This document shows, one piece after another, positions 8,419 through 16,960 of a stretch of DNA of 35,221 nt. How positions within the stretch are numbered: the first letter of the stretch is position 1; each line of letters begins with the position of its first letter. Made by a program: the position numbers and the translations under genes. Source of the stretch: Chloroflexota bacterium (GTDB lineage Bacteria > Chloroflexota > Chloroflexia > Chloroflexales > Chloroflexaceae); assembly GCA_030550625.1 (NCBI GenBank), contig JAUQOZ010000390.1, positions 1 through 35,221 on the forward strand. Direction: 5' to 3'. The notes under the pieces are model-generated. The model saw only the letters and a list, made by a program, of their open reading frames with translations, did not search any database and was not told the DNA's origin.

Positions 8419-9381
8419 CTACACGCTGCTGCCGCGCTGCGCGATGACCAACTGCACTTCCGCTGCCTGAGCATTGGCACGCAACCGGCGCAACTGTTCG
8501 CCACTGACGAAGCCTTCACGTGGCGGCAAGCGGAAGCCATCCCAAAAGCCGCGTAACCGTTGGCCGGCATAGAACAGCTCGCGCCGATCGCCCCGCAGCG
8601 TTGCCGGCAGAGCGTGCAGGATGTGCTTTACTTCACGGGCGAGAAACCAAGCTCCCGCAAACAGATCGCCGCGACGGGTGAAGCGGCCAAAGTTGCCGCC
8701 ATTGCCGTACTGGTAGCGGGCAAAGAGCGCTTCAGCCTCGGCGCGCGGGCGGAAGCCATGCGTATGCACGACCTCAATATGCGGGCAAATCTTGTACCGG
8801 GCGCCACTGCGCACGATCCGCCAGCATAGGTCGGTGTCATCGGAAGCGCGCAGCCGGCTGCCGGGGCCGCAGAACTCATCATAGCCGCCCACCCGATCGA
8901 ACAGACGCCGCCGCATGCTGAAATTAGCCCCAGAAGCGTGGAGCGGAAAATGCCAGCGCGAGAGGTATGGCCAAGCCTCGAATGCCGGCGTATAACCGCT
9001 GTCCGGATCGTATGGCGGCGCGGTGAGCCGCCCAGCGATGAAATCAAGTGCAGGATCGGCGCTAAACTCGGCGACGATCTGCGATAGCCAGTCTGGTTGC
9101 ACTTCAACATCGTCGTCAATCAAGGCAATAATCTCGCCCCGGCTGGCGGCAATGCCCAAATTACGCGAACTCGCCGCCCCAAAGCCGGGTCGCCGGTTGA
9201 GCAGGTAGTGAAAGCGCGGGTCTTGCTGGAATGGGGCTAAAATCAGCGCGCTAGCGTCATCAGGGCTTTGATCAACTACAAAGAGTTCAAAATGTTGATA
9301 GGTGCTGCGAAAGACGCTCTGCACCGCATCGTACAACGGTTGTGGGCGCTGTTTGGTTGGAATGATAATCGACACTAGCAT
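8419..9381 (-). CDS. Glycosyltransferase family 2
   Basis: This is a GT-A family 2 enzyme with VSIIIPTKQRPQPL at the start, VVDQSPDD in the nucleotide site, GFGAASSRNLGIAASRG and the metal site IDDDVE. Later FSMRRRLFDRVGGYDEF and the acidic ASDDTDLCWR follow the usual pattern. The ATG at 9379-9381 (MLVSIIIPT) is preferred because GGAG lies nine bases before it and because the family normally starts there; the ORF-track start adds MEQTC. It is similar in layout to the next gene (DQSPDD versus DQSTD), suggesting an old duplication. The preceding gene ends 23 bases upstream. Sugar specificity is unknown. Confidence 0.92.
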   Translation of the reverse strand: MLVSIIIPTKQRPQPLYDAVQSVFRSTYQHFELFVVDQSPDDASALILAPFQQDPRFHYLLNRRPGFGAASSRNLGIAASRGEIIALIDDDVEVQPDWLSQIVAEFSADPALDFIAGRLTAPPYDPDSGYTPAFEAWPYLSRWHFPLHASGANFSMRRRLFDRVGGYDEFCGPGSRLRASDDTDLCWRIVRSGARYKICPHIEVVHTHGFRPRAEAEALFARYQYGNGGNFGRFTRRGDLFAGAWFLAREVKHILHALPATLRGDRRELFYAGQRLRGFWDGFRLPPREGFVSGEQLRRLRANAQAAEVQLVIAQRGSSV

Positions 9382-9404
9382 ACATGTCTGCTCCATAACT
9401 TACA

Positions 9405-10349
9405 TTACAACGATCGCTCGACGGTGGTTGGTGCAGTAGCAATCGGCTGATACACCAACCGTTCCCGATCGACCGGATGGGCTAAACCACGCGCACACCC
9501 CCGTATCAGCGCAACTAGTCGCCCTAACCCTCGTGGCCGGCGCAGCCGGAGCAGTGGCATGAGGGGTTCAAGAAACGCTGGCACCAGCAATTCGTACCCT
9601 AACACGACCACAGCTCGCCAATGACCCGCTTTCAATGGTTTGATGTACGCTGCGCCTAACCCTTCCCAGTCACGCGCAGCCAATTCACGCGCTTCGGCCC
9701 ACGTGCGAAACCCGTCGTGAATGACGTAGGTGGCCGGAGTCTCGACGACATACCAGCCATGAGCAATGGCCCGCAAGGCAATATCAGCGTCTTCGGCGGA
9801 AGGAAACTTGCCGCCAGCGCCTAACGCTTCATCAAACCCGCCTATCGCCAGTACGGGATCACGTCGCACCGCCATACCAGCCCCAATGCCACGCGCCCGG
9901 CATTTTCCGCAAAAGCTCTTCACCACCGTTCGCTGTTGGCGTTGGTACGCTGGGATAAAGCCGGCGCTCTCATCGTGCGACCCCGGCAGCACATTGCAGA
10001 AGAGCACTGCTGCCCGTGGCTCACGCTGAAATTCCTGTTCTATCGTCCGCAGCCAATTGGCCGGCACGCGGCAGTCGTCGTCGGTAAAGGCGACCAATGG
10101 CGCGCGCGCCAGTTGCAAACCGATATTGCGCGCTACTCCCAATCCCTTGGTAGACGAAGCGATGTAATGTAGCCGGTGATCATGCTGAAACCGGCGGAGC
10201 GCCATAGCGGTGATTGTATCGGTGCTTTGATCAATGACAATCAACTCAAATGCCGGATGATCGTTGGCGAGGATGCTTTCAACCGCAGCCACCACGCTCT
10301 CACCTCGATTGCGGGTGCAGATGATGGCGCTTATCGTTGGTATGCTCAT
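9405..10349 (-). CDS. Glycosyltransferase family 2
   Basis: This is a third GT-A family 2 enzyme: ISAIICTRNRGESV, VIDQSTD, GLGVARNIGLQLARAP and the metal-binding TDDDCRVP. The central GAGMAVRRDPVLAIGGFDEAL and SAEDADIALR are the acceptor-side motif. The C-terminal 60 residues are basic with hydrophobic helices and may contact the membrane. AAGGGGGGG lies upstream of the ATG. The gene is 38 bases after the deacetylase and 23 before the next glycosyltransferase. It probably adds one residue of the repeat unit, but which one cannot be told. Confidence 0.92.
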   Translation of the reverse strand: MSIPTISAIICTRNRGESVVAAVESILANDHPAFELIVIDQSTDTITAMALRRFQHDHRLHYIASSTKGLGVARNIGLQLARAPLVAFTDDDCRVPANWLRTIEQEFQREPRAAVLFCNVLPGSHDESAGFIPAYQRQQRTVVKSFCGKCRARGIGAGMAVRRDPVLAIGGFDEALGAGGKFPSAEDADIALRAIAHGWYVVETPATYVIHDGFRTWAEARELAARDWEGLGAAYIKPLKAGHWRAVVVLGYELLVPAFLEPLMPLLRLRRPRGLGRLVALIRGCARGLAHPVDRERLVYQPIATAPTTVERSL

Positions 10350-10387
10350 ACATTCCCCCCCTTGCGCTTCACAATGTCGCTGCGCAG

Positions 10388-11116
10388 CTATGTTTCGCCA
10401 TACGCCGGCAGTCCCAGTAGTTCCGGGATAGTGACAATCTCATACCCTTCGCTGCGCAACCATGGCACTAAGCTGCGCACTGCCTGCGCGGTTTCCGTCT
10501 TTTCCCACCGGATTTGGTTCGAGACGGAATCATGCATCAAAATGATTGAGCCGGGTTTCACCAACGGTTTGATCTGCGCCACTAATTGCGCTGCCGGCAC
10601 TTCCGGCACTTTCCAATCATCAGGGTAGATATCCCACCCGATCACGGCATACCCCCGTTGCTGCAAGCGCCGCCCTTCCCACGGCGTCAACCAGCCCCAC
10701 GGCGGACGGTAGAGGCGTGGCCGGCGCCCAATGACCTGCGTGATAGCCGCAGTCGCCGCATCGATGTGATCGCCGCCGCGTAGCATGAGCCCAGCTTTGC
10801 GGCTGTGCATCATCGAGTGATTGCCGATCACGTGGCCTTCGACAAAGGCGCGCTGGACGACATCCGGGTGCCATTGCACGCTGAGCCCGACGCAGAAGAA
10901 GGTCGCTTTGACACCAAGCTCGCCAAGCGTATCGAGCAGCAGTTCGGTGCAGGGTTTGCTGGGCCCATCATCGAACGTGAAAGCCACCGCTCGCCGCGTG
11001 CGCGGTCCGTGATTGTAATAGTAGCCAAACCCGCCATACGGCGGGCTGAGCAAGAGGTTGCCCATCTGATCAACCGCTTTGGTAAGTGTTGTCCGTACGT
11101 TCATGCCAAACCTCAT
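10388..11116 (-). CDS. Polysaccharide deacetylase (CE4, NodB-like)
   Basis: This is a metal-dependent deacetylase of carbohydrate esterase family 4, which removes acetyl groups from N-acetylated sugars. The motifs are intact: TFDDGPS (D49, D50), the metal-binding HVIGNHSMMH (H100, H104), the RPPWGWLTPW groove motif and SIILMHDS near the C-terminus. There is no signal peptide or membrane segment, so it may act in the cytoplasm on lipid-linked intermediates. The ATG directly follows the TGA of the upstream glycosyltransferase gene. A second in-frame ATG four codons later is also possible. Placed among amino-sugar genes, it may uncover a free amine in the repeat unit. Confidence 0.92.
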   Translation of the reverse strand: MRFGMNVRTTLTKAVDQMGNLLLSPPYGGFGYYYNHGPRTRRAVAFTFDDGPSKPCTELLLDTLGELGVKATFFCVGLSVQWHPDVVQRAFVEGHVIGNHSMMHSRKAGLMLRGGDHIDAATAAITQVIGRRPRLYRPPWGWLTPWEGRRLQQRGYAVIGWDIYPDDWKVPEVPAAQLVAQIKPLVKPGSIILMHDSVSNQIRWEKTETAQAVRSLVPWLRSEGYEIVTIPELLGLPAYGET

Positions 11117-12118
11117 TCAGACCGAGGCCGCTGCCTGTTCAGTGACAGCCGGTTGCGCGCGGCGAAACAGTTTGCCGTACAGTTTCGCGCCGAGCAGCGC
11201 GCGCAACGCAATGGCCGCCGACCCTTTTTGCAGGATGGTCTCCCACGGGCTGATCTGTAACCCGACACGGTAAAACTGCCAACCGAGCCGCAGATTGCCG
11301 CTAAAGACGGCATCAGCCGCAAATGAAATCAAGGCCCGTTGCCGCGCTTTGCGATACAGCCATTGTTTCTGCTGCCGCTCCGCTTCCGGCATCAAGCTAA
11401 ATGTCCAATCAAAGATGCGGAAGAGTTCGTAGATGGCGTTACGCAACGCGGCAGGGTCTTTCGACATACTCGATGGATGCCGGCGGTAGGCATAGAGCAT
11501 CTCATCAATGTAGGCAACATCGCCAACATGGCACAACCCTAACCACATTTGTGCGTCGAGCGACCAGCGTAAGGTTGGGTCGTAGCCGCCAAGCGCCTCG
11601 TACGCGCTTTTGCGAATCATCGTGCCACTGTGCTGCGGGTAGCCTTTGAGCAGAAAATCGGCAAAGACTTCCTTCCCATCACGCACATAACTGCGTTCTG
11701 CCGCCCGGCTGACAAAGCTCAATGTCTGTTCGTCGGCGTAGAGGCCGTAGGCGCTGAATGCCATCACCACCCGCGGGTGCTGTTCCAGCGCCTCGACTTG
11801 GCGGGCGAAGGCATGCGGCGAAACTACCCAGTCATCCGCCGAAATGACGCTCAGGTAGCTGCCGCGCGATTCCTGCATGCCCTCGATCAGCGACGCGACG
11901 AAGCCCTTGTTTTGCTCGTGGTTGATCAACCGCACACGCGGATCGCTCAGATATGGCGCGATGACTTCGAGCGAGTTGTCGGTGGAACAGTCATTGATCA
12001 CAATGACCTCGAAGTCGCGAAAACTCTGCTGAAGGATCGAGTCGAGACAGTGGGGGAGGAAGCGAGCATAGTTATAGTTTAAGACGGTGACTGACACCAA
12101 TGGCGTGTTGCCTTGCAT
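11117..12118 (-). CDS. Glycosyltransferase family 2
   Basis: This is a GT-A family 2 enzyme with VSVTVLNYNYARFLPHCLDS, VINDCSTDNS and the metal site ISADDWV. SGTMIRKSAYEALGGYDPTLRWSLDAQMWL is the usual mid-protein motif, followed by YRRHPSSMS as in many polysaccharide-cluster members. AAGGAG is placed six bases before the ATG. It lies 15 bases after the first aminotransferase gene and abuts the deacetylase gene with no spacing. In transcription order it is the first glycosyltransferase of the cluster, so it may act early in assembly; that is inference. Confidence 0.93.
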   Translation of the reverse strand: MQGNTPLVSVTVLNYNYARFLPHCLDSILQQSFRDFEVIVINDCSTDNSLEVIAPYLSDPRVRLINHEQNKGFVASLIEGMQESRGSYLSVISADDWVVSPHAFARQVEALEQHPRVVMAFSAYGLYADEQTLSFVSRAAERSYVRDGKEVFADFLLKGYPQHSGTMIRKSAYEALGGYDPTLRWSLDAQMWLGLCHVGDVAYIDEMLYAYRRHPSSMSKDPAALRNAIYELFRIFDWTFSLMPEAERQQKQWLYRKARQRALISFAADAVFSGNLRLGWQFYRVGLQISPWETILQKGSAAIALRALLGAKLYGKLFRRAQPAVTEQAAASV

Positions 12119-12133
12119 CGCCAGCTCCTTCTA

Positions 12134-13291
12134 TCAGCGCGCACAGGCTGCTGCTAATGTTTCGACCACATAGTCTTGATCTTCAGTTGTCATCTGGGGA
12201 TAGAGCGGCAACAGGATGCTGCGATCTTGGCCGTATTCCGAGTGCGGCAACTGGTATCCCTCTGCGCGCCAATACGGTTGTTCGCGATGCGCGCACATAA
12301 TACCGCGCCGGGTGGCGATGCCGTGGTCGAGCATATACTGCATCACGGCCCGCTGATCGCACCACTCTGGCAGATAGATCGAGTAGCTTTGCCAGTTGGT
12401 GCGCGCATAGGCCGGCTCGTCTGGTACACCAACCCCCGGAATGGCACTGAGGAGTTTGGCGTAGCGCGCCGCTAACTGTCGTCGCGTCGCCACAATCTCT
12501 GGCAAGCGCCGCAATTGCTCGCGCCCGACGGCTGCCTGTATGTCAGTCATGCGGTAGTTGTAGCCAACCACGTTGTACTCTTCAAAAATCACCTGATGAG
12601 CTAGATGGCGCACCCGGTCATTCACGCTCATCCCATGCTGGCGCAAGAGGCGGAATAAGTTGGCATACTCGGCGTTGTTGGTGGTGAGCATGCCGCCATC
12701 ACCGGTGCTCAGCACCTTGCGCGGGTGGAACGAGAAGCATGCGATCACCCCGTGCGGTTTGCCAATCTTCTCCCAACGACCCTCCCACCAGAGTTCGCTC
12801 CCGATCGCGCAAGCGGCATCTTCGATCACCGGCAAGCCATGCGCTTCCGCCACCGCCAAGATCCGCGCCATATCCGCCGGCATCCCCATCTGATGCACGG
12901 TCAAAATCGCTTTAGTGCGCAGCGTGATCGCCGCTTCGATCAGCGCCGGATCCATGTTGTGCGTCGCCGGATCGATGTCAACGAAGACCGGCTCGGCCCC
13001 GCAATAGCGCACACTGTTGGCGGTGGCGATATACGAATGGCTGACTGTGATCACTTCATCGCCGGGACCAACTCCCACCGCCAGCAGGGCAAGATGCAGC
13101 GCAGTGGTGCAATTCGAGACGGCTACCGCATGCGCGGCGCCGGTGTAGGCAGCAAACTCTTGCTCAAACGCGGCCACTTCCGGCCCTTGCGTGATCCACC
13201 CCGACAAAATGACGCGCTGGGCTGCTTCGGCTTCGGCATAGCCCATCACCGGTTTGGCCAGTGGGATCTGGCGCTTGGCTGTCGTTGTCAT
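12134..13291 (-). CDS. DegT/DnrJ/EryC1/StrS aminotransferase
   Basis: This is a PLP-dependent sugar aminotransferase that would convert a keto nucleotide-sugar to an amino sugar with glutamate as the usual donor. Visible motifs are IPLAKPVMGYAEAEAA, the phosphate-binding VSNCTTALHLAL, VIEDAACAIGS, and the PLP lysine in FSFHPRKVLSTGDGG. The ATG at 13289-13291 (MTTTAKRQ) overlaps the upstream TGA as ATGA and has AGAGGAGAT nine bases before it; the longer ORF start lies inside the neighbouring gene and is rejected. It differs clearly from the second aminotransferase of the cluster, suggesting a different substrate. Confidence 0.93.
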   Translation of the reverse strand: MTTTAKRQIPLAKPVMGYAEAEAAQRVILSGWITQGPEVAAFEQEFAAYTGAAHAVAVSNCTTALHLALLAVGVGPGDEVITVSHSYIATANSVRYCGAEPVFVDIDPATHNMDPALIEAAITLRTKAILTVHQMGMPADMARILAVAEAHGLPVIEDAACAIGSELWWEGRWEKIGKPHGVIACFSFHPRKVLSTGDGGMLTTNNAEYANLFRLLRQHGMSVNDRVRHLAHQVIFEEYNVVGYNYRMTDIQAAVGREQLRRLPEIVATRRQLAARYAKLLSAIPGVGVPDEPAYARTNWQSYSIYLPEWCDQRAVMQYMLDHGIATRRGIMCAHREQPYWRAEGYQLPHSEYGQDRSILLPLYPQMTTEDQDYVVETLAAACAR

Positions 13292-14301
13292 AGCCGGGTA
13301 ATCTCCTCTTTTTTCCAATTGTGAACTCGCTCTTCGGTCAGCAGATCCTCGATCGCCACACCACGCGATAGATACCATTCGCGCAGCCGCTGCAACCCTT
13401 CGCGCAACGAGACGGTTGGCGCAAAGCCGAGCACCTGTTGCGCCCGCGTGCTGTCGGCATAGAGCCGCAACACATCTCCCGGTCGTGGCTCATCATGGAT
13501 GACCGGCGCATCGGGATGCCCTATCACCTCGGCGACAGTGCGGGCCAGCTCGTTGATTGAAATTTCCCTGCCCTGTCCAATATTAAACGTACCGCCAACC
13601 GCACTTTCGACCATACCGGCCAGCATAATCCCGCGCGCCGTGTCGCTCACGTAGGTGAAATCACGGGTTTGCGCGCCGTCGCCAAAGATGATCATCGGCT
13701 TGCCAGCCATTGCTCGTAGCATGAACTTCGGAATCACCTCGCCACTATCGCCTTCGTGATGGCTACGCGGGCCAAAGCTGTTAAACGGGCGCACCACGAC
13801 GGTCGGGTAGCGATAGCTTTCCCAAAAAGCGCGCGTGTAGCATTCGCCAGCCAGCTTGCCGCCGCCATAGACCGTCATCGGAAAGGTGGGATGCTCTTCC
13901 GTCATCGGCGCCCAGCGCGCCGTGCCATACACCTCCGAGCTTGACACATACACGAAGCGCGGCACTTCGGCCCGGCGAGCCAAATCGAGCAAGATGAGCG
14001 TGCCGGTCGCGTTGACATCATGGTTCTCGAACGGATCATGCAGGCTGTGGCGCACACCGAGGCAAGCCAGATGGTAGATAATCTCAACCCCGCGCAGCAG
14101 GCGTGCCATCGCGTCACGGTCACGAATATCAACCACGGCCAGCTCAACTTCGGCATCACGTAGGTGTGCAAGATTGGCTCGCTTGCCATTCACTAAGTTA
14201 TCAACCGCGATCACTCGGTGGCCGGCGGCGGCCAGTTGCGTCACCAGCTCGCTGCCAATAAAACCGGCCCCGCCGGTGACGAGAATCCGTTTTGTTGTCA
14301 T
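13288..14301 (-). CDS. NAD-dependent nucleotide-sugar epimerase/dehydratase
   Basis: This is an extended short-chain dehydrogenase acting on a nucleotide sugar. It has the NAD-binding TGGAGFIGS at the N-terminus, DIRD, YVSSSEVYG with the catalytic serine, and a Y-x3-K in VYGGGKLAGE, where the usual serine before lysine is glycine. The nucleotide-binding part includes RPFNSFGPRSH and GDGAQTRDFTYVSD. It could be a 4-epimerase, a 4,6-dehydratase or a decarboxylase; sequence alone does not decide. Its stop overlaps the start of the following aminotransferase gene, so the pair may act in sequence (keto-sugar, then amination). The upstream gap carries a hairpin. Confidence 0.9.
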   Translation of the reverse strand: MTTKRILVTGGAGFIGSELVTQLAAAGHRVIAVDNLVNGKRANLAHLRDAEVELAVVDIRDRDAMARLLRGVEIIYHLACLGVRHSLHDPFENHDVNATGTLILLDLARRAEVPRFVYVSSSEVYGTARWAPMTEEHPTFPMTVYGGGKLAGECYTRAFWESYRYPTVVVRPFNSFGPRSHHEGDSGEVIPKFMLRAMAGKPMIIFGDGAQTRDFTYVSDTARGIMLAGMVESAVGGTFNIGQGREISINELARTVAEVIGHPDAPVIHDEPRPGDVLRLYADSTRAQQVLGFAPTVSLREGLQRLREWYLSRGVAIEDLLTEERVHNWKKEEITRL

Positions 14302-14329
14302 GTGTTACCCTCGTGATAAATAACGATGT

Positions 14330-14359
14330 CGTAGGGATACAACGGCGCTGTATCCTACG
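14330..14359 (-). repeat. Intercistronic hairpin in the polysaccharide cluster
   Basis: CGTAG(G)GATACA - ACGGCGC - TGTATCCTACG forms an 11-bp stem with one bulged G. It fills the 60-base gap between the second aminotransferase gene and the epimerase gene. It lacks a T-run, so it may tune expression or mRNA stability more than end transcription. Confidence 0.5.
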
Positions 14360-14361
14360 CC

Positions 14362-15480
14362 CTACGAAGCCACAGCCGCAATCTGCTGCATCCAACCCTG
14401 CATCGCGTTCGCGACCGCTTGCTGTTGTTCGGCGGTCAATTCAGGGAACATCGGCAGCGAGAGCACTTCTGCCGCTGCCGCTTCGGCCTGCGGAAAATCA
14501 CCCGCTTGATAGCCCAACTCGGCAAACGCCTTTTGCATATGCACCGGGATCGGATAGTGAATGCCGGTGCTCACGCCATGCTCGTGCAAATACGCTTGCA
14601 ATTCGTCGCGACGGGCATCGCGGATCGCATAAATGTGATAGACATGACGGCGATCAGGCAAAGCTGCAGGAGTGCGCACCCCTATCGGCGCTAGCAACGC
14701 ATCGTAGCGAGCCGCTGCCGCGCGGCGCAACTCCGTCCACTGTTCGATATAGCCCATCTTCACGCGCAAAATCGCGCCCTGAATACCTTCCATCCGGTAA
14801 TTGAAACCCTTGAGGTCATGATGATAGCGCCGTTCGGCGCCCCAGTCGCGCAGCATACGCACTGTGCGGGCTAGTTCGGGATTGTTGGTCGTCACGGCGC
14901 CGCCTTCGCCATACGCACCCAGATTCTTGCCGGGGTAGAAGCTAAAGCACCCTAAATCGCCAATGCTGCCAACCCGCCGGCCCTTATATTCGGCCCCGTG
15001 CGCTTGCGCCGCGTCTTCAATAACCACCAGCCCATGCTTGCGCGCAATCGCCATAATCGCATCCATCTCAGCCGGCTGGCCGTACAGATGTACAGGAATG
15101 ATTGCCTTGGTGCGCGGCGTAATCGCAGCCTCGATCTGAGCCGGATCAATCGTAAAACTGACCGGATCAATATCCACAAACACCGGTCGCGCACCGGTAT
15201 AGTCAATCGCTGAGACAGTGGCGATAAAGGTGTGCGGCGTCGTAATCACCTCATCGCCGCGCCCGACGCCAGCAGCTAGCAGGGCTAGATGCAGCGCGCT
15301 CGTACCGGAATTGACCCCCAAGGCGTAGCGGCATTGGGTGTAGTCAGCGAATAATTCTTCAAACGCCGCTACTTCTTTGCCCAAGACAAACTGGGTGCTG
15401 GCTAGCGTATCAAGCACTGCGCGATCGACCTCTTCTTTGATCGAGAGGTACTGAGCTTTCAAATCAACAAATGGGATCAT
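14362..15480 (-). CDS. DegT/DnrJ aminotransferase, WbpE/WlbC-like
   Basis: This is a PLP-dependent aminotransferase for a 3-keto or 4-keto nucleotide sugar. Motifs include [45 protein letters not shown], and the PLP lysine in [16 protein letters not shown]. The FVDLKAQY start and the lysine-site sequence resemble the WbpE/WlbC group, which works directly after a WbpB/WlbA-type oxidoreductase; such an oxidoreductase is encoded immediately upstream. I infer C3 amination of a UDP-sugar by this pair. AAAGGGGAA sits close before the ATG. The length of 372 residues is normal. Confidence 0.94.
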   Translation of the reverse strand: MIPFVDLKAQYLSIKEEVDRAVLDTLASTQFVLGKEVAAFEELFADYTQCRYALGVNSGTSALHLALLAAGVGRGDEVITTPHTFIATVSAIDYTGARPVFVDIDPVSFTIDPAQIEAAITPRTKAIIPVHLYGQPAEMDAIMAIARKHGLVVIEDAAQAHGAEYKGRRVGSIGDLGCFSFYPGKNLGAYGEGGAVTTNNPELARTVRMLRDWGAERRYHHDLKGFNYRMEGIQGAILRVKMGYIEQWTELRRAAAARYDALLAPIGVRTPAALPDRRHVYHIYAIRDARRDELQAYLHEHGVSTGIHYPIPVHMQKAFAELGYQAGDFPQAEAAAAEVLSLPMFPELTAEQQQAVANAMQGWMQQIAAVAS

Positions 15481-15545
15481 GAACTTCCCCTTTCACAATA
15501 GGCGGATGGGTTGCTATCATCGTTGGCTAACAATGACCAATGCGC

Positions 15546-16556
15546 TTACTCTAACGCAATCGGCTGGCCACGATTGGTCATCGAGCGCGTTGCCGCTTCC
15601 AGAATGCGAATGACGCGCAGGCCGGCATGGCCATCCGACTGTGGCCGGCGACCATTGCGCACGCAATCCACAAAATGCTCGGCCTCGATCCGCAAGGCCT
15701 CGATGTTGTCAAGTCGCGGCGCCCACATATCGCCGGTGCGGTAGCCGACATGGCGCTGGTAAACGGCATCCTCGCTCTCACTTACAATGATGCCTTTGTC
15801 GTAGACCTTCACTTTTTCACTCATTTCAATATCATCATAGACAACCATCTTTTCCGATCCACCAATCAGTGTTTGGCGGATCTTCACCGGCGCCATCCAA
15901 TTGACATGAAAATGGGCGATCAAGTTGTTGGGGAAATAGCAGGTCAAGTAGGCCATATTTTCCGGTTTACCCGGTACATGCGCCATGCCGGTGGCCGCAA
16001 TCATGGTTGGGGTCGCTCCGACCAGATAATCCATGATCGAGAGATCATGCACGGCCAGATCCCAGAGTACATTGACATCATTCTGGAACAGACCCAAATT
16101 GACCCGCACCGAGTCGTAGTAGTAGAGCGTGCCTAGCGTCCCGTTATCGATCAATTCTTTAATCTTGCGCACGGCGCTAGTGTAGATAAACGTATGATCC
16201 ACCATCAGCGTCAACCCGCGGCGCTCGGCCTCTTCCACCAGCCGCTCCGCTTGGGAGACAGTGGCCGTAAACGGCTTTTCAACCAGCACGTGCTTACCAG
16301 CCTGTAACGCCATCAACGCCAATTCAAAATGCGATGATACCGGCGTCGCTACCGCCACTGCATCAAGGTCAGGATTGCGCAGCATATCAGCGACATCAGC
16401 ATAGGTCTTCACCGAGGGGTAGACCTGCTCGACCAATGCGCGCCGTTCGCTTCGTTGATCACACACCGCTACCACTCGGACGCCGGTGACTTGGGCAAAA
16501 TTGCGCACGAGGTTGGGTCCCCAGTAGCCGTATCCGATGACGCCAATTCCAATCAT
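15546..16556 (-). CDS. Gfo/Idh/MocA oxidoreductase, WlbA/WbpB-like
   Basis: This is an NAD(P)-dependent sugar oxidoreductase. The Rossmann motif is in IGVIGYGYWGPNLVRNF, followed by the family EKP motif in VLVEKPFTATVS and a C-terminal beta-sheet domain. The YWGPNLVRNF wording is frequent in WlbA-like enzymes that oxidise C3 of UDP-N-acetylglucosaminuronate. With the adjacent WbpE-like aminotransferase it would make a 3-amino sugar. It is the promoter-proximal gene of the cluster. AGGTG lies 5 bases before the ATG. The upstream region holds a palindrome and AT-rich sequence. Confidence 0.93.
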   Translation of the reverse strand: MIGIGVIGYGYWGPNLVRNFAQVTGVRVVAVCDQRSERRALVEQVYPSVKTYADVADMLRNPDLDAVAVATPVSSHFELALMALQAGKHVLVEKPFTATVSQAERLVEEAERRGLTLMVDHTFIYTSAVRKIKELIDNGTLGTLYYYDSVRVNLGLFQNDVNVLWDLAVHDLSIMDYLVGATPTMIAATGMAHVPGKPENMAYLTCYFPNNLIAHFHVNWMAPVKIRQTLIGGSEKMVVYDDIEMSEKVKVYDKGIIVSESEDAVYQRHVGYRTGDMWAPRLDNIEALRIEAEHFVDCVRNGRRPQSDGHAGLRVIRILEAATRSMTNRGQPIALE

Positions 16557-16607
16557 GGTGACACCTGCCTTGATAAGCTTCAGGATGAAGCAACGAGAAT
16601 GGTTTAT

Positions 16608-16624
16608 GTGTCAATGATAGACAC
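16608..16624. promoter_or_regulatory. Palindrome GTGTC-N7-GACAC, possible operator
   Basis: GTGTC and GACAC flank AATGATA, and on the minus strand one arm overlaps a TTGACA. It is about 50 bases before the first gene of the polysaccharide cluster. Size and symmetry suit a dimeric repressor, but no matching -10 was found at the right distance. Confidence 0.35.
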
Positions 16625-16892
16625 GTGCGATGATGAGGGGGTGAATGATGGTCGAGCAAGTATGAGAGGTTTGTTATATTGCTTGATAAAGCAAATACAG
16701 ATACGATAGATTTCTACATCACAAAAAGGCTCTATTATCGTAAGAATGGTGTTGTGTTAGGGCATGCGATAGGCGTGGCAACTGAGGCCAGCGCGCTGAG
16801 GGGCAAATTCACGGGCGCGCAGCCCCCGCTGCCATCTCCCGCTCTGGCGAGGACCACCATTGCGCCCCTCTCGCTCAAGCGGGGGATGGCTT

Positions 16893-16909
16893 CGCCGCCT
16901 GTGGCGGCG
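16893..16909 (-). terminator. GC hairpin after sbcD, possible terminator
   Basis: CGCCGCC - TGT - GGCGGCG is a perfect 7-bp stem about 50 bases after the sbcD stop on the minus strand. No T-run follows. Confidence 0.35.
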
Positions 16910-16960
16910 CGCAAGGACCTTGGGAGTGGTGGTGTCGCAAAGACAACTAATGTGGTTGCG

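Larger units (their letters stand above)
16557..16960. other. Intergenic region upstream of the polysaccharide cluster
   Basis: This 404-base stretch has no convincing gene. The half near the oxidoreductase (to about 16760) is AT-rich and should carry the cluster promoter: on the minus strand a TATAAC at about 16670-16680 sits beside the small stem TTGCTT-GATA-AAGCAA, but no good -35 is seen. The palindrome at 16608-16624 lies nearer the gene. The half near sbcD is GC-rich and includes the hairpin at 16893-16909. The ORF 16679..17395 is mostly the reverse of sbcD and is not believed. Confidence 0.5.
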
